In this document: positions 1 through 10,620 of the stretch, piece after piece
How the letters are laid out: every line of letters begins with the position of its first letter
Numbering within the stretch: the first letter of the stretch is position 1
Origin: Chara braunii
Taxonomy: Eukaryota; Streptophyta; Charophyceae; Charales; Characeae
NCBI GenBank assembly: GCA_003427395.1
Contig: BFEA01000165.1
Location: 871,533-908,837, forward strand
Length of the DNA stretch: 37,305 nucleotides
Direction of reading: 5' to 3'
The notes under the pieces: model-generated
The model's database searches: none
Told to the model about the DNA's origin: nothing
Seen by the model: only the letters and a program-made list of their open reading frames with translations
Position numbers and translations under genes: made by a program

Positions 1-1557
1 CCTCATCCCAATAGAGTGTAAGGTTAGCAATCTCAGGACCAGCGTTTGTACCCATAGGGATACCGACATCTTGATGACGAACAAGGCCATCCGCTGTATA
101 TATATATATATATATATCGTCAAATATATATATATCGTCAAATAGAACTGCATATATGTATTTGTAACAATAAACCGAAGATGTTGAAGAATGTCAGAAA
201 CAGAAAGAGTGTCAGGTCCCGTATCCGTAGTCCATTCCCCTACACGGTCCACGGACCACCATACGAAGAGCAACACACGATGAGCGTGTCTGTGTATGCT
301 GCCGTGCCTGTGCAAGAGCATAGGCATGCGCCTCATCAACGGCATTAGCAACATTGTCAAGAATCCATTGATGAGAAAGATTAGCATACATAGTAGTGAA
401 ATCGACCGTACGTGGGGCCAGACCTCTGAGAGAAACTTTATTCTTTTTGAGGTCAAGCATGACCTCGTCACTGCTCTGGACAATCCAACATCGTCCAATA
501 CCTTTGGTTCGAAAGAGTTGCTTATCTTTTTCGCGCAGAGTACGGATGACGCCTTGAAGTGCTGCACTCAAACGAGCGATGTAGGTATTGTACTAGCTAC
601 AGGCTTGTGAGGTGGTCGGTGATGCAAACGCTGGACTCGTTGGGAGGTGTGCAGGTCACCCCGCTGGGCCGTATGAGAAGAGGAAGAAGAAGAAAGATTG
701 TTGCAGGCGGTGATACCAAGAATAGGATGGAGTGTCGGAGGAGATTTATGGGCCTTAAGAGCACAATAAAGATACGGCAATGTGTCAGCAGGAGGATAAT
801 TTCAATGACTGTTCCAAACTGCATGGCTATTCAGAATGTCCGCCGCTGATTCAGCAGGCCGAGAATACGTAGGACTGTCAAGGTGACTTGACAGTTTAAA
901 TCGATACCAAGTTTTACAACAAATAGCCACGTTATGTGATGTTTTGTCCACAGGAACAATCGCGAAAGATTCTTGAAGCTGACGCAGGGCCGTATGCACG
1001 TGTCGCAAAGAGCGAGGCTGTCGCAATGGAGATGCGGCAGCCATATTGCACTCANAGCGACGCAAAACTGCGGCACGCCAAAGAGCCAATTGTGGAGCTA
1101 GGGTAGCATCGCAGGATTGCCGTGCTGTCGGACGAAGATACGCAGCAATATACTCGTCATAACCAACAGCCAATGCTTCAAGTACATCCCCCACTACATG
1201 GCCGTCAACCAGATCGGTGCAGTTAGGAAACGCCCGACGACAAGGACAATCAAGAGCAGCAGGTAGGCACCGGCCCGGAGTGACACTCAAGGCAACTTCC
1301 GTAAAATTACAAAATTGCACCCTTATTGGGGGCACGAGTTTGTCACAGATAAGAATAGTGCTAGCTGCCTGGGGGTCGGGGTGTAATGCACATATATACG
1401 CATCAAACAGAGCTGCCCAGGAAACCGTAGGCAGGGAGGGAGAAGAGGACAACAAACGAGGGGCTGTGACAAACTGTATATATATACATATATATATGCA
1501 AGGGGATACCAATAACAAAATTCTGGCCCTTGGAGTACTCACTGGATCGATAGCCAA
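1..1557 (-). pseudogene. Degraded Penelope-like element reverse transcriptase, cut by the left window edge
   Basis: Read on the minus strand, this stretch contains blocks of a Penelope-like (PLE) reverse transcriptase in the right order. An N-terminal block (about 1260-1180) reads CRRAFPNCTDLVDGHVV. Next is ESFAIVPVDKTSHNVAICCK (about 980-920), then LPYLYCALKAHKSPP (about 780-736). RT motif A is VDFTTMY with its catalytic Asp (about 405-385), and motif B is VGIPMGTNAGPEIANLTLY (about 65-9). The GIPMGTN form of motif B is typical of PLEs. Motif C (the YxDD box) and any endonuclease would lie left of position 1 and cannot be seen. The copy is dead: there is an in-frame TGA at 802-804, frame changes near 600 and near 265, and an N at 1055. 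An AT microsatellite interrupts the A-B interval. The 5' limit near 1557 is approximate. An alternative is another GIPMGTN-type RT lineage, but LTR or LINE RTs fit poorly. Confidence 0.8.
97..134. repeat. (TA)n microsatellite inside the RT pseudogene
   Basis: Alternating TA runs occupy 97-118 and 123-134, separated by a short CGTCAAA spacer that recurs after the second run. Read in the RT frame they encode an Ile-Tyr string between motif A and motif B, and this stretch contains no stop. Confidence 0.9.
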
Positions 1558-3727
1558 AATTGCCAGCCTGGCAGAACAGGATCACAGTCAGCACCTGTTT
1601 ATTATGCATTGCTTCCTGATTTCCAGCGAAGGAGGCAGTGTCTCAGGTGGAATCACAGCTGATATCAAGTCGATCTAGGCTGATATTCGGCACAACGACA
1701 TCGACAATGTTTCTATCATACCTAAAGGCCCTACCCTGTAATTGGAGAGTGAAAAGCGACCACACCCCAGTTCAAAACACTGTCATGTCCCGCAGAATCA
1801 CAGTCAACACTCTACAGAAGAATGTGAAGATTTGAGTCGGCCTAGCAACCACCTAGAAACTACAGTCTAACACGTGCTGCACACCGGGTTACTAAGGCAC
1901 TAACCAAAACTCAGGTCTGGAACAACCCTAAAAACTCGGGGCAGGAAGGCAGGTCAGGTGACGGACTTTGTGTCTACCCACTCGTGACCTTCAATCAAGA
2001 ACTAATAAAAGAAACCACTTCACAAAGAATCAACAACTTAAAGACTGCATCAATATCAAGGCTCTCTGTCACAAAGAATTGAGAACTGCATGTGCACCAA
2101 TATCAAGGCCCTCCGTCAAGAATGACGCAGCCATAGCACTGCGATTTCTACTTCCTCACAGAAGGGAGGAAAATTCGTCTCAGAAACAGGACGGCATCAG
2201 TCTAATTTGCAGATATCCCAAGGGTCATTTTTGTCATTCGCCCCTTTTTTCATAGGCAAACGAAAGAGACCACACTTTCCTCGATGACAAGAGGATATTA
2301 GCCCCGGACATTTTCCGACTATGAGGGCGAACGTCCACTCGAATTGCAGCAGAGACTAACCATATCCAAGAGATCCTATGAGGATCTTCTTTGATGATCC
2401 ACGCTAGCACATGCATACCATCCTTCCCTGCAGTCAAGAAGGCCAAATATCAACAACGAGGGAGGGCCTATTGTGATGAATCAACCCATATCTAATCCTC
2501 TACACATCCGTTCCCTCTCAAATTCTCCATTTTCTTTCACAGAGTCACAACTTACCTTCTGTGGTCGAAAAAGATAGGCCTGCACCTGCACTCAGTGTTC
2601 CAATGAGCTGAAAACAGCACTACGAACCAGCGAAACGTGTCAATTCATCCGACAATGACACGTCCAATTGTCTCACAAATTCTGTAACTGCCTGGAATTG
2701 GACAGCAATCAATTCATAAAAGGTGAAAGCGAGCCCCCCATGGACTACCCGTACTATGGCAACGATCAATGAAGAGAGGGAGAAAACTACCCACCCCGGA
2801 TACTTAGGGTGAGAATAAAAAGCTGTCTTGTTAATGGGGGAAATTTTTGGCTCCTTAACCAGAAACATCAGTTTGCAACTTGACGTACCACCAATGGAAT
2901 TCAACTAGGGGTGGGGGACGGGGCAGAAGAAGATAGGGGCTTTAGTCCAAAGGCCATCATTACAATGGCTAGCCCACACTCATTCACCACCATCGACTTG
3001 TCTCCTTACTTTGGTCATCATCATCCACACCATCACTACATCATAAGCAGCAGCAGCCGGAAAAACTAGTTTCAGAGAATGTTTGTCTTTGATGTACTAC
3101 TGCAAAGCAGTCGAATGATAGCTTGGAAGATTCTTGAATAAGTCAAAAAAGTTCACCTACGTTAACAACCTTGAACCCTGCATCCTTTTTCTCATGCCTC
3201 TCTCTCTCTCTCTCTCTCTCTCACACTCTCTCTCTCTCCCGTCCCCCCTCCTTTCTCCCAAAGACACGCAGATGAACGCATACACCAAAAACAAAAGAAG
3301 GGCCTGTGGCTAGCGCCCACCAAAAGCACCGTTACGCATAACCGTGCCTTTTCCTATGAAAGACACAGAGACGACCATGGTACACATGATGATACAAAAA
3401 CCTGTACCAACCAACAAAGTCGGCTTCAACTTTCACAATCATCAATTGATGTATGGCTGCTACAGTGTCTCCCCTCAATATCCCTGCCTGACGAGTCTTG
3501 TCCTGCTCATGCTTGCAAAAGCATCCACACTTCGAAGAATCTTGAAAAGCGAACCACTTGCTGGAATTGCAAATCCACGCACCTGGATAACATTCCTGAT
3601 GGCCTTCGGTTTGAGCCAGCCGAAATACAGAATTACCCCCCTCCGCCCTCTCTCTCTCTCTCTCTCTTCCCCGCTCTCTCTCCGCAAGTTTTTCTCGTGC
3701 CAGCAGCAGCTACATGATATTCCATCC
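1558..3727. other. Intergenic stretch; probable 3' untranslated region of the zinc-finger gene at its right end
   Basis: I recognise no gene here. The right end must contain the 3' UTR of the minus-strand zinc-finger gene, but I could not place a convincing poly(A) signal. CT/GA microsatellites lie at about 3196-3238 and 3648-3666. A 94-codon minus-strand reading frame at 2620-2904 has hydrophobic and amphipathic segments but no family resemblance, so it is not called. Confidence 0.5.
3196..3238. repeat. (CT)n microsatellite
   Basis: Near-uninterrupted CT dinucleotides with one CACA interruption lie downstream of the zinc-finger gene. A shorter CT tract follows at 3648-3666. Confidence 0.95.
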
Positions 3728-6700
3728 TCACGCTTCCTTTTTCACTTCTACCGCGGCATATGCTCGTGCTGAATCCACATTCCGATCTTGCTGCTGTTCA
3801 ATACCATTGCCCCTCGCCGTTGGTGCAGAGAATTCCTCATGCGATTCCTTTCTTTCTTCCTTGAAAGAGCCAGGCAGGCCTCCCTCGTCTGCACCCTTGC
3901 TTGTAAAACCCCGTTCAACTACCCGACATGTCGGGGTCCCGTGTTCTGTGTTCTCTTTACGAACTTTCACGCCTGCTTCGTCCGTACCTGCCAAAGATGT
4001 CTCCAAGCCCTGTATTACCACACAAGGCTCTGCTCCCTCTACAGTGACGCAAGGTTCTGCCCCCTCGACTGTCACGCACGGGTCTGCTCCTACATCGATT
4101 GCCAAAGACGGTTCTGCTCCACCCTCCAATGTCACGCAAGGTTCAGAATTGTCCATGTTCGATTCTCCGCCTCTCCCTCCTCCAGCGAATTGTTCCCCCG
4201 TCTCGTTACTCAACTTTTCCTTCTGGTCTGTGTTCATCTCGCGAGGCATTCCCATCCCTCTACCGCGACCGCCCCATCTTTCCCACCTTGGTCCGGGCAC
4301 TGCCTGTCGAAGTTTGGACAGATGTTTCTTCCCTTGAACATGCAAGTCAAGAACTTTCTTCCTCTGGCAGTCCACTTGGCATACATCACACCACCCTTCG
4401 CTCATTTCTCCCTCAACCTTGGGCTTCTCATCTTTCGGTTTATCCCCAACTCCGGGCGCTCCTCTCATCTTCTTTCCTCTTCCTCGCCTCAGACCGCCAT
4501 CCCCATCACGCCCCTCCTCCTCTCCCTCTCTTGGCCTCTTCATTCCAAGTCTCTGTGCATCATCTCCCCCCGTCATTTCCAACTCATTCGCTCTCTCCAA
4601 CCTCCGTCGGCGTCGCCTTGGTGCCTCGTCCCCATCTGACCCCTCTTCCTCCGAGTCGAAGCCCGACTCCTTGTCCCCTATTTTCCAGGCCATAGCCGCT
4701 TCACCCTCCACTTGACCCTTCATCTCCTGGTGGTTCCCACCATCGACCCCGTCGCCCTCTTCTCGTTTTATTTCCCCTTCTGCTTGTCTGCCCATCCTCT
4801 CTCCATCCGCTCCTGCTCCCCCGTTGGCTGCGACTCTCTCTCCCCCACCTGCTTCCGCAGTCACCACCCCATTCTCCTCCAACCTCTCTGGATCCCCCCC
4901 CAAGGCACCACCCGCTTTCTCCATTCCTTCTTTCTCCTGCTCCGCTACCTTCTCCATCACCTTGCTCGCTGTCAGCTCCTTCGCTTGCTTTTCCACCATT
5001 CTCGTGTGTTTCCTCCCTTTCATGTGCTCCCTCAGACCGTCGAAGCTGTTGCATTCCACGTTGCAGACCCGACACAAACGAGACGTAGGGCCTTGAGATT
5101 TCTTGGCCTTCTTCTTCTTCGATTTTCCTCCTCCAGACGAGCTGGGCGGGGGAAAGTTTCCCCCCTTGAGGCCCGGCGAGGCTGAACTCTGCGCCGCTGG
5201 GCGACCAAACATAGGAGCAGATGGGTAACCCCTTCCCGCTCCCACAGGGGGGGCGCCGCCGCCACCACCACCACCACCACCACCACCAGGTCCCATCATG
5301 CGATGAGAAGAGGGCCGATACCAAGCTCCCACCTGCTGACGGTTCATGACATTTGCTGCCGTCCCCATCCCTCCTCCAGAAGAACCATACATGGGACCAA
5401 CCGGTGGCCTCCCTCCCCCCCCGCTCCCCACCATCGGTATCCTCGGATCCATCCGCACCACCTGTCCACTCCCTGGACCAGTACTGTATGCAGCCCCCAC
5501 TGCCCCCCCCACCATTCCCAAACCCCCTACCCCATTTCCCACTCCGGGATTTCCACCGCCATATCTATGATAATGATAATAGGTCATCGGTGCATGCTGC
5601 TGCTGCTGATGGTGATGATGCTGTTGCTGCTGCTGTTGGTGTTGCTGCAGCCCCGGGCCCTGCTGAAGCGATGCCGAGACGCCTCCACTACTGGGGTGAA
5701 CAACACCCAGTCGTCTATCCGGGGTTGGCAACGGTGCAAGCTGCCGAGTGGTCTGCGAGCGACTCTCCATCCCTCCTCTCGAACTTCCAACCCCGGCAAC
5801 CCCTCTACTGCTTGATGTCATCGTTCCCGTGGGCTGGACATGATGATGCCCCCCTTGGTGTACTGCTCCCACGCCGGAATGTTGGGGTACAATAGCGTTG
5901 CTCAGACGGACGATTGACCCCCCGACGCCGCTCCCCTGCTGCTGCTGCTGCTGCTGCTGGAGCTGCACTTGCTGTTGCATTTGCACCTGCTGCTGAATCT
6001 GCTGCACCTGCTGCTGCTGCGGGTACTGTTGCTGCTGCTGGGAGTACGACTGGGCCTGCTGCATGTGCTGCTGCGCCTGCTGCTGCGTTGCTTGCTGCTG
6101 TTGCTGCTGCAGAGGTTGCATCTGATTCTGCAGCTGCTGTTGCGACGGCGCCGCCGTTGTCGGCAGCAGCACCTGCGGCAAAGCCTGCGGGAGGTGCTGC
6201 TGGGACGCCTGTCCCTGCGTTCTCCCGACGCCTGCGTACGTGAACGCGGACGACCCTCCATACCCGTCACTCCCTATCCCTCCTGCTGCTCCCGTCGCTG
6301 TTCCATATCCCAGCCCCCCTGCTGCTCCGTATCCTGTGGTCGAACGCCCCGTTGCCCCTCCGTAACTGCTGCCCGAGACGCTCACGGCTCCTGTCCCCAT
6401 TCCGAACGCCCCGCTGCTCGTCCCCCCTCCTGCTCCGGCACTGCCATAGCCCGCTGTCCCACTGCCGACAGGCCCGCCCCTTGTCAAGCCTCCAGATGAC
6501 GGCTGCATCCCAACCGCTCCCTGGACATACCCTCCACCCACACCGGCAAGCTGCGGCGTGCCGCCCGCCGTGGTCACAGAGCTTGACTGGTAACTAGACG
6601 GGATGTTTCCATACATTTGCGCGGTCGAAGTTGCGACCTCCATCTCGTATCCCCCGCTTACCCCCCAGGTGGCGGCCGGGTTTGTCGATATCATCTGCAT

Positions 6701-7087
6701 GGACCCTGTGGTGCCTCCTCCTGCGGCGGCGACGGCTGGGGCTGCCGCCACAGACTCCACAGTGTAAACCCCCTGCAACGTCGGGAGGCCGTACAGGGTC
6801 TCTAGGTGGCCCCCACCTGCCGACTGTGCGGCAGCTGCGACTCCCGCCGACTGTGCGACGGCTGCCGCTGCGGCCGACTGAACAGCAGCGGCTGCGGCCG
6901 CCTGTTCCGCGACGCCAGAGGATGGCGCCATCAGCTGAACGCCCGCACTGGTCTGCACATAACTTTGGTCGACCGCCACCGCTACTCCGCCTCCGCCTCC
7001 TACCGTTCCGTAAGGGTCATAATACCCCCCGCCAGAGACCAAAGTGTGGTACCCTCCTGCGCCGTCGGCGTATTGGTAAGTAGCCAT
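3728..7087 (-). CDS. U1/matrin-type C2H2 zinc-finger protein with long Ala/Gly/Gln-rich disordered regions
   Basis: This is an intronless 1119-residue reading frame. I chose the ATG at 7085-7087 (MATYQYADG); the frame is open 14 codons further upstream, but only from a GTG. Residues 1-300 are Ala/Gly/Ser/Tyr-rich, with an alanine tract at 63-90. Residues 300-385 and 480-497 are Gln-rich with His runs, and a Gly11 tract follows at 601-611. A basic cluster (KSKKKKAKK, 655-663) is a likely nuclear localisation signal. It precedes zinc finger 1 (C672, C675, H688, H694). Finger 2 is C900, C903, H916, H922. Both fit C-x2-C-x12-H-x5-H, the spacing of U1-type/matrin fingers that bind double-stranded or structured RNA. 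Between them lies a charged region with an Arg6 run (824-829) and GRGKK. An RGRG patch at 941-944 follows finger 2, and a degenerate AEPCVTVEG repeat spans 982-1024. A nuclear RNA-binding or splicing-related role is inferred from the fingers alone. The sequence is intact, and the long antisense frames are GC-rich shadows. Confidence 0.85.
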   Translation of the reverse strand: MATYQYADGAGGYHTLVSGGGYYDPYGTVGGGGGVAVAVDQSYVQTSAGVQLMAPSSGVAEQAAAAAAVQSAAAAAVAQSAGVAAAAQSAGGGHLETLYGLPTLQGVYTVESVAAAPAVAAAGGGTTGSMQMISTNPAATWGVSGGYEMEVATSTAQMYGNIPSSYQSSSVTTAGGTPQLAGVGGGYVQGAVGMQPSSGGLTRGGPVGSGTAGYGSAGAGGGTSSGAFGMGTGAVSVSGSSYGGATGRSTTGYGAAGGLGYGTATGAAGGIGSDGYGGSSAFTYAGVGRTQGQASQQHLPQALPQVLLPTTAAPSQQQLQNQMQPLQQQQQQATQQQAQQHMQQAQSYSQQQQQYPQQQQVQQIQQQVQMQQQVQLQQQQQQQQGSGVGGSIVRLSNAIVPQHSGVGAVHQGGHHHVQPTGTMTSSSRGVAGVGSSRGGMESRSQTTRQLAPLPTPDRRLGVVHPSSGGVSASLQQGPGLQQHQQQQQQHHHHQQQQHAPMTYYHYHRYGGGNPGVGNGVGGLGMVGGAVGAAYSTGPGSGQVVRMDPRIPMVGSGGGGRPPVGPMYGSSGGGMGTAANVMNRQQVGAWYRPSSHRMMGPGGGGGGGGGGGAPPVGAGRGYPSAPMFGRPAAQSSASPGLKGGNFPPPSSSGGGKSKKKKAKKSQGPTSRLCRVCNVECNSFDGLREHMKGRKHTRMVEKQAKELTASKVMEKVAEQEKEGMEKAGGALGGDPERLEENGVVTAEAGGGERVAANGGAGADGERMGRQAEGEIKREEGDGVDGGNHQEMKGQVEGEAAMAWKIGDKESGFDSEEEGSDGDEAPRRRRRRLERANELEMTGGDDAQRLGMKRPREGEEEGRDGDGGLRRGRGKKMRGAPGVGDKPKDEKPKVEGEMSEGWCDVCQVDCQRKKVLDLHVQGKKHLSKLRQAVPGPRWERWGGRGRGMGMPREMNTDQKEKLSNETGEQFAGGGRGGESNMDNSEPCVTLEGGAEPSLAIDVGADPCVTVEGAEPCVTVEGAEPCVVIQGLETSLAGTDEAGVKVRKENTEHGTPTCRVVERGFTSKGADEGGLPGSFKEERKESHEEFSAPTARGNGIEQQQDRNVDSARAYAAVEVKKEA
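4015..4145 (-). repeat. Coding minisatellite near the C-terminus of the zinc-finger protein
   Basis: A roughly 27-bp unit recurs about four to five times and encodes variants of (A)EPCVTVEG at residues 982-1024. Unit boundaries are blurred by variants such as EPSLAIDVG and EPCVVIQG. The frame is kept throughout. Confidence 0.75.
5580..6165 (-). repeat. CAG-type glutamine-coding tracts in the zinc-finger gene
   Basis: The plus strand shows CTG/TTG runs in two blocks, 5597-5650 and 5936-6150. On the gene strand these are mixed CAG/CAA Gln codons, broken by His, Met and Val. The interruptions would be expected to slow slippage. Confidence 0.85.
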
Positions 7088-7631
7088 TGCGGCAAAGAGA
7101 GAAAGAGCTGCTACCCTACTAACTAACACCCCCTCACTCTCACCTTCCCGATTACCCTTCTTTCCTCTGCCTTTGTGCTCCTGGGCCCTACTCTAGGGCA
7201 CCGGAGAAACCAGCGACAGCAGCCGAAACTTCACTCGGACATCCGACGATCTTTCTCCCTCGACTGCTTCACCCAGCCGAAAATTCCGGGCAGTCGTTAA
7301 CACCCGCATTCTACGACAAAAAGGTAGCACAAACCATTCCGTGCGCGAGTTCTCTGTCTGCTCCTGGAATAAGCCCGGGCGTGCACATGCGCACCGAGTG
7401 CGAGCTCAACCAGCCGCAACACGGCAAACACGGCATCAGATCTTGTCATGCATATGATAGACGACAGCAACAGTAATCTGCGCCCAGAACCTGACTCAGG
7501 ATACAACATTACTTTTCTCGGAAAGGGCTCGCCCGTAGTTTACCGTCGGTTGCTCCATTCCCCTTGATGACTCTCATTCTTCAACATCAACGGGCCATTT
7601 TGGTACTAATATGTAAACCGTCTCGCCTTCT

Positions 7632-7633
7632 CA

Positions 7634-7696
<63 letters not shown>
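7632..7696. repeat. Compound (CT)n(GT)n microsatellite
   Basis: About 19 bp of CT runs straight into about 46 bp of GT. It lies some 550 bp upstream of the zinc-finger start codon, so it may be in the promoter or 5' UTR. Confidence 0.95.
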
Positions 7697-7699
<3 letters not shown>

Positions 7700-10319
7700 C
7701 TCGATCTCAAGCAACACACACACAGACAGAAAGCAATACAGACAAAAGCAAACAAACACTCCCAACTGCCTGGTAGTTCTTCTCAGTCCTTGTCCCGTTC
7801 GCCTGTCACGTCGCTATCGCGTTGCCGCCTCGGTGAGAGGGTACAAGGTACAAGAACGATACAGTCCCGGACAACCAACGATGTTACTCGCGATTGCCTA
7901 GGAGGAGATCCGCCTGAAAACACCACCTGCACCGCACAACAAGCGTGATTGGGCAGCGTTCAGATATGCCAATGCCATCAAGATGAATATGACTGCACAC
8001 TAGGCGGATCCCTTTCTTTCTCCCCGTCGTTTTTCCCATTGTCCTCCATCCCATCCCAAGAAAAAGAAAATAGTCAGACAGACACTGTCGACTTTGCCCT
8101 CAAACCAAACAGCACAGGAAGTTAGGGAATTAGGAGAGGGGCTAGCAATGAGAAACCACAACCAACTAGTTAACCAACCAACAAGCAGTTAAGCCATCGT
8201 GCTGACTTACAGATTCTTCATGGCTACAAAACGGACGTACAAGGACAGCGCATTCACCCATTCAATAGTGCGGACCCTAAGATGGGATAACCAAGTTCCT
8301 TTAAGGGATCCCACCTATCCCTAATCCCCTTTCCATTCTCCATGCCCCACTCCAACTCCCTCCCTGCTTCTTCCCATTTCCCCCAACCTCCCTTGTGCAA
8401 ACGAAGGGGTCTTCGTCTTTGTGGCTTACGGTGGAATCTTCGCCTCTGTCTATTCCATTTTTATAAGGCAGCCCGGCGTGCACGAGACCATGGCTGCAGG
8501 CCGACCGTCGCTGAACCACGCACGCACTTGATTCGAGGTCTATTCTCATGTTATTATCAAACAGTTAAAATAAGGTCGCCTTGCTCTAATAGAATACGTC
8601 AGATCACGACAGCCTAATGCAATCCTCACGCTCTCTCTCTCTCTCTCTCCACATATACATATATACATGTGTGCGTTCCGTCCCGCTCTGCTCTTTATTT
8701 CCCCCAGTGCCCCAGGCCCGTCACCACATTTCTTCTCAAAAAGACAAGTCTCGTCGTCAGGGTGGTGATAAAGATCATGATGAGATGGTGACGACGATGC
8801 GGCGACATGATGAGCATGTGGTCCCCACAAGACAACGAGACGAAAACGATTGATATTATTTAATTTAGTATTTTACTTCGAAAGACGGTGGACGGCTCCT
8901 CTGGCACCGATGCCGCAGGCTAGACCACGTGACGTCGACGGGTATGCTCACCGACAGCAAACAAATCCTGGCCGTTCTCTGGCGCCGATGCCGCATATTA
9001 CTTTATTTACCACTTGCCGTCGACGGGGGGGATGCTCTTCGACCGCGAAAAAAATACTGGCCAATACAGTTTCGAAAGCGTGTTATATACCTCCTCCCTT
9101 GACGAACCTTGTGACGTCAATAAACGTTTTCATTTGTATGTTCTTTTAGTCGAAAATCCTTTGGACACACTGCTCGTGATTACGACAGCAAAAGAAAGGA
9201 GGCCGTACTAACGACCGCCCCCAACGCACAGATGCACTTCCCCGTCCACTAAATCAATTTATCATTGGAGCTTCGCCCTTTCATGCCCGCGCAAAGATGA
9301 TGAACACAACAAACGCAAAACTAGAGAGAGACATCCGTTTAACATAGCTGAAGCTTAGCTTCGCGCCCACAACGTTACCCGACGTGCATTTACTTCTCTT
9401 AGGGAAAGCAACATCGAGATTACTAGTACCATTACTGCTGCTGCTACGAATTCAGTGATTACTTGTTGGTTAAGAGCATTAGCTGTATCTCATGAAAGAT
9501 AATAATACTGCCGTAGTAATACCGCCGAACAGGAAACGGAAAACGGCGGGCCGTGTGTTTTTAAATGCCTCCAGAATACAACTATATACTGTCAACAATG
9601 GGACGCTTCTTACAAGTACTACGCATGTAAGTGAAGATGAGAAGGAACTTTTCAACGTTAGCAGTTATTCGATGTAACTGAAGACAAGAAGCCAAGCTTT
9701 CCTCCTCTTCTTCTCTAAGAACTGAACCCCTAATATCACATCTGAACCTAGGGCAATTATTTCAACGTCTTTTCTCCCGTCCGTTTCTTTTTTCCGTATC
9801 AGCGCTTGGAGGCTTCAGACAACATCATTGACCTAGGGCAGACAGATACGACGGTTATAAGACGGGAGTAATAAAACATGCAATGGGGGGGGGGGGGGGT
9901 TAATCATGCGCCGTTCTCTCGTGGTTGAAAGACTTGGTAGTCTTACTACGGAAGGACAGGTCACATCAGTTTCTGCGGACGGCCGTTTCCTTTCGTCGAT
10001 CGACAGGTAATTCAAAAGTTCCCTATACTTAATTGATTACTATTCCCTTTTCTGAATTGAGTAATACTCCCAATCCACTACAACAACCGTTGCGTTGAGG
10101 TTCCACTGTTCTTTAACGACAATCCACGCCATTAACAAGTGAACCGAAAGTACTCTGTCGCACAGCCATGACCAACTAACAAGTGGGCAGACTGTCATCG
10201 ACGAGGATAGGCAACGGCTTTGCTGATATGTGACTGTTCCACGCCCTCGATTAATACCTCGGAGGCTTCGGTTGGTTGGTCAGACCGTACGTTCGCCGTG
10301 TGCATACGCGTCGCCCAGC

Positions 10320-10374
10320 ACCACTAATCATCATCTTCGCAACCTCAAAATAAAAGCACCTAGCACCGCAACTA

Positions 10375-10439
<65 letters not shown>

Positions 10440-10620
10440 CACCGCAACTAACCTCTCTCACCACTAATCATCATCTTCGCGACCTCAAAATAAAAGCACC
10501 TAGCACCGCAACTAACCCCTCTCTCTCTCTCTCTCTCTGCACCGCAACTAACCTCTCTCTCTCTCTGCACCGCAACTAACCTCTCCCTCTCTCTCTCTCT
10601 ATCTATCTCTCTCTCTCTAA
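10320..10620. repeat. Compound repeat: CT tracts alternating with a GCACCGCAACTAACC block
   Basis: A ~58-bp segment starting CCACTAATCATCATCTTCG is present at 10321 and again at 10461. The short block GCACCGCAACTAACC occurs five times (about 10363, 10439, 10505, 10539, 10567), and each time it is followed by CT tracts of different length. Confidence 0.9.

Noticed and set aside
2620-2904. 94-codon minus-strand frame with a hydrophobic segment
   Set aside because: No family resemblance and no support beyond being open; it lies in the likely 3' flank of the zinc-finger gene.
3788-4695. Long plus-strand reading frames of 198-283 codons opposite the zinc-finger gene
   Set aside because: They are antisense shadows of a GC-rich low-complexity gene, have Ser/Pro/Leu-rich composition, and resemble no family.
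5353-7126. Ala-, Leu- or Pro-rich frames on both strands over the glutamine tracts
   Set aside because: They are frame-shifted readings of CAG/CTG runs; the zinc fingers fix the real frame.
7564-7948. Frames with Cys-Val repeats
   Set aside because: Pure translation of the GT microsatellite.
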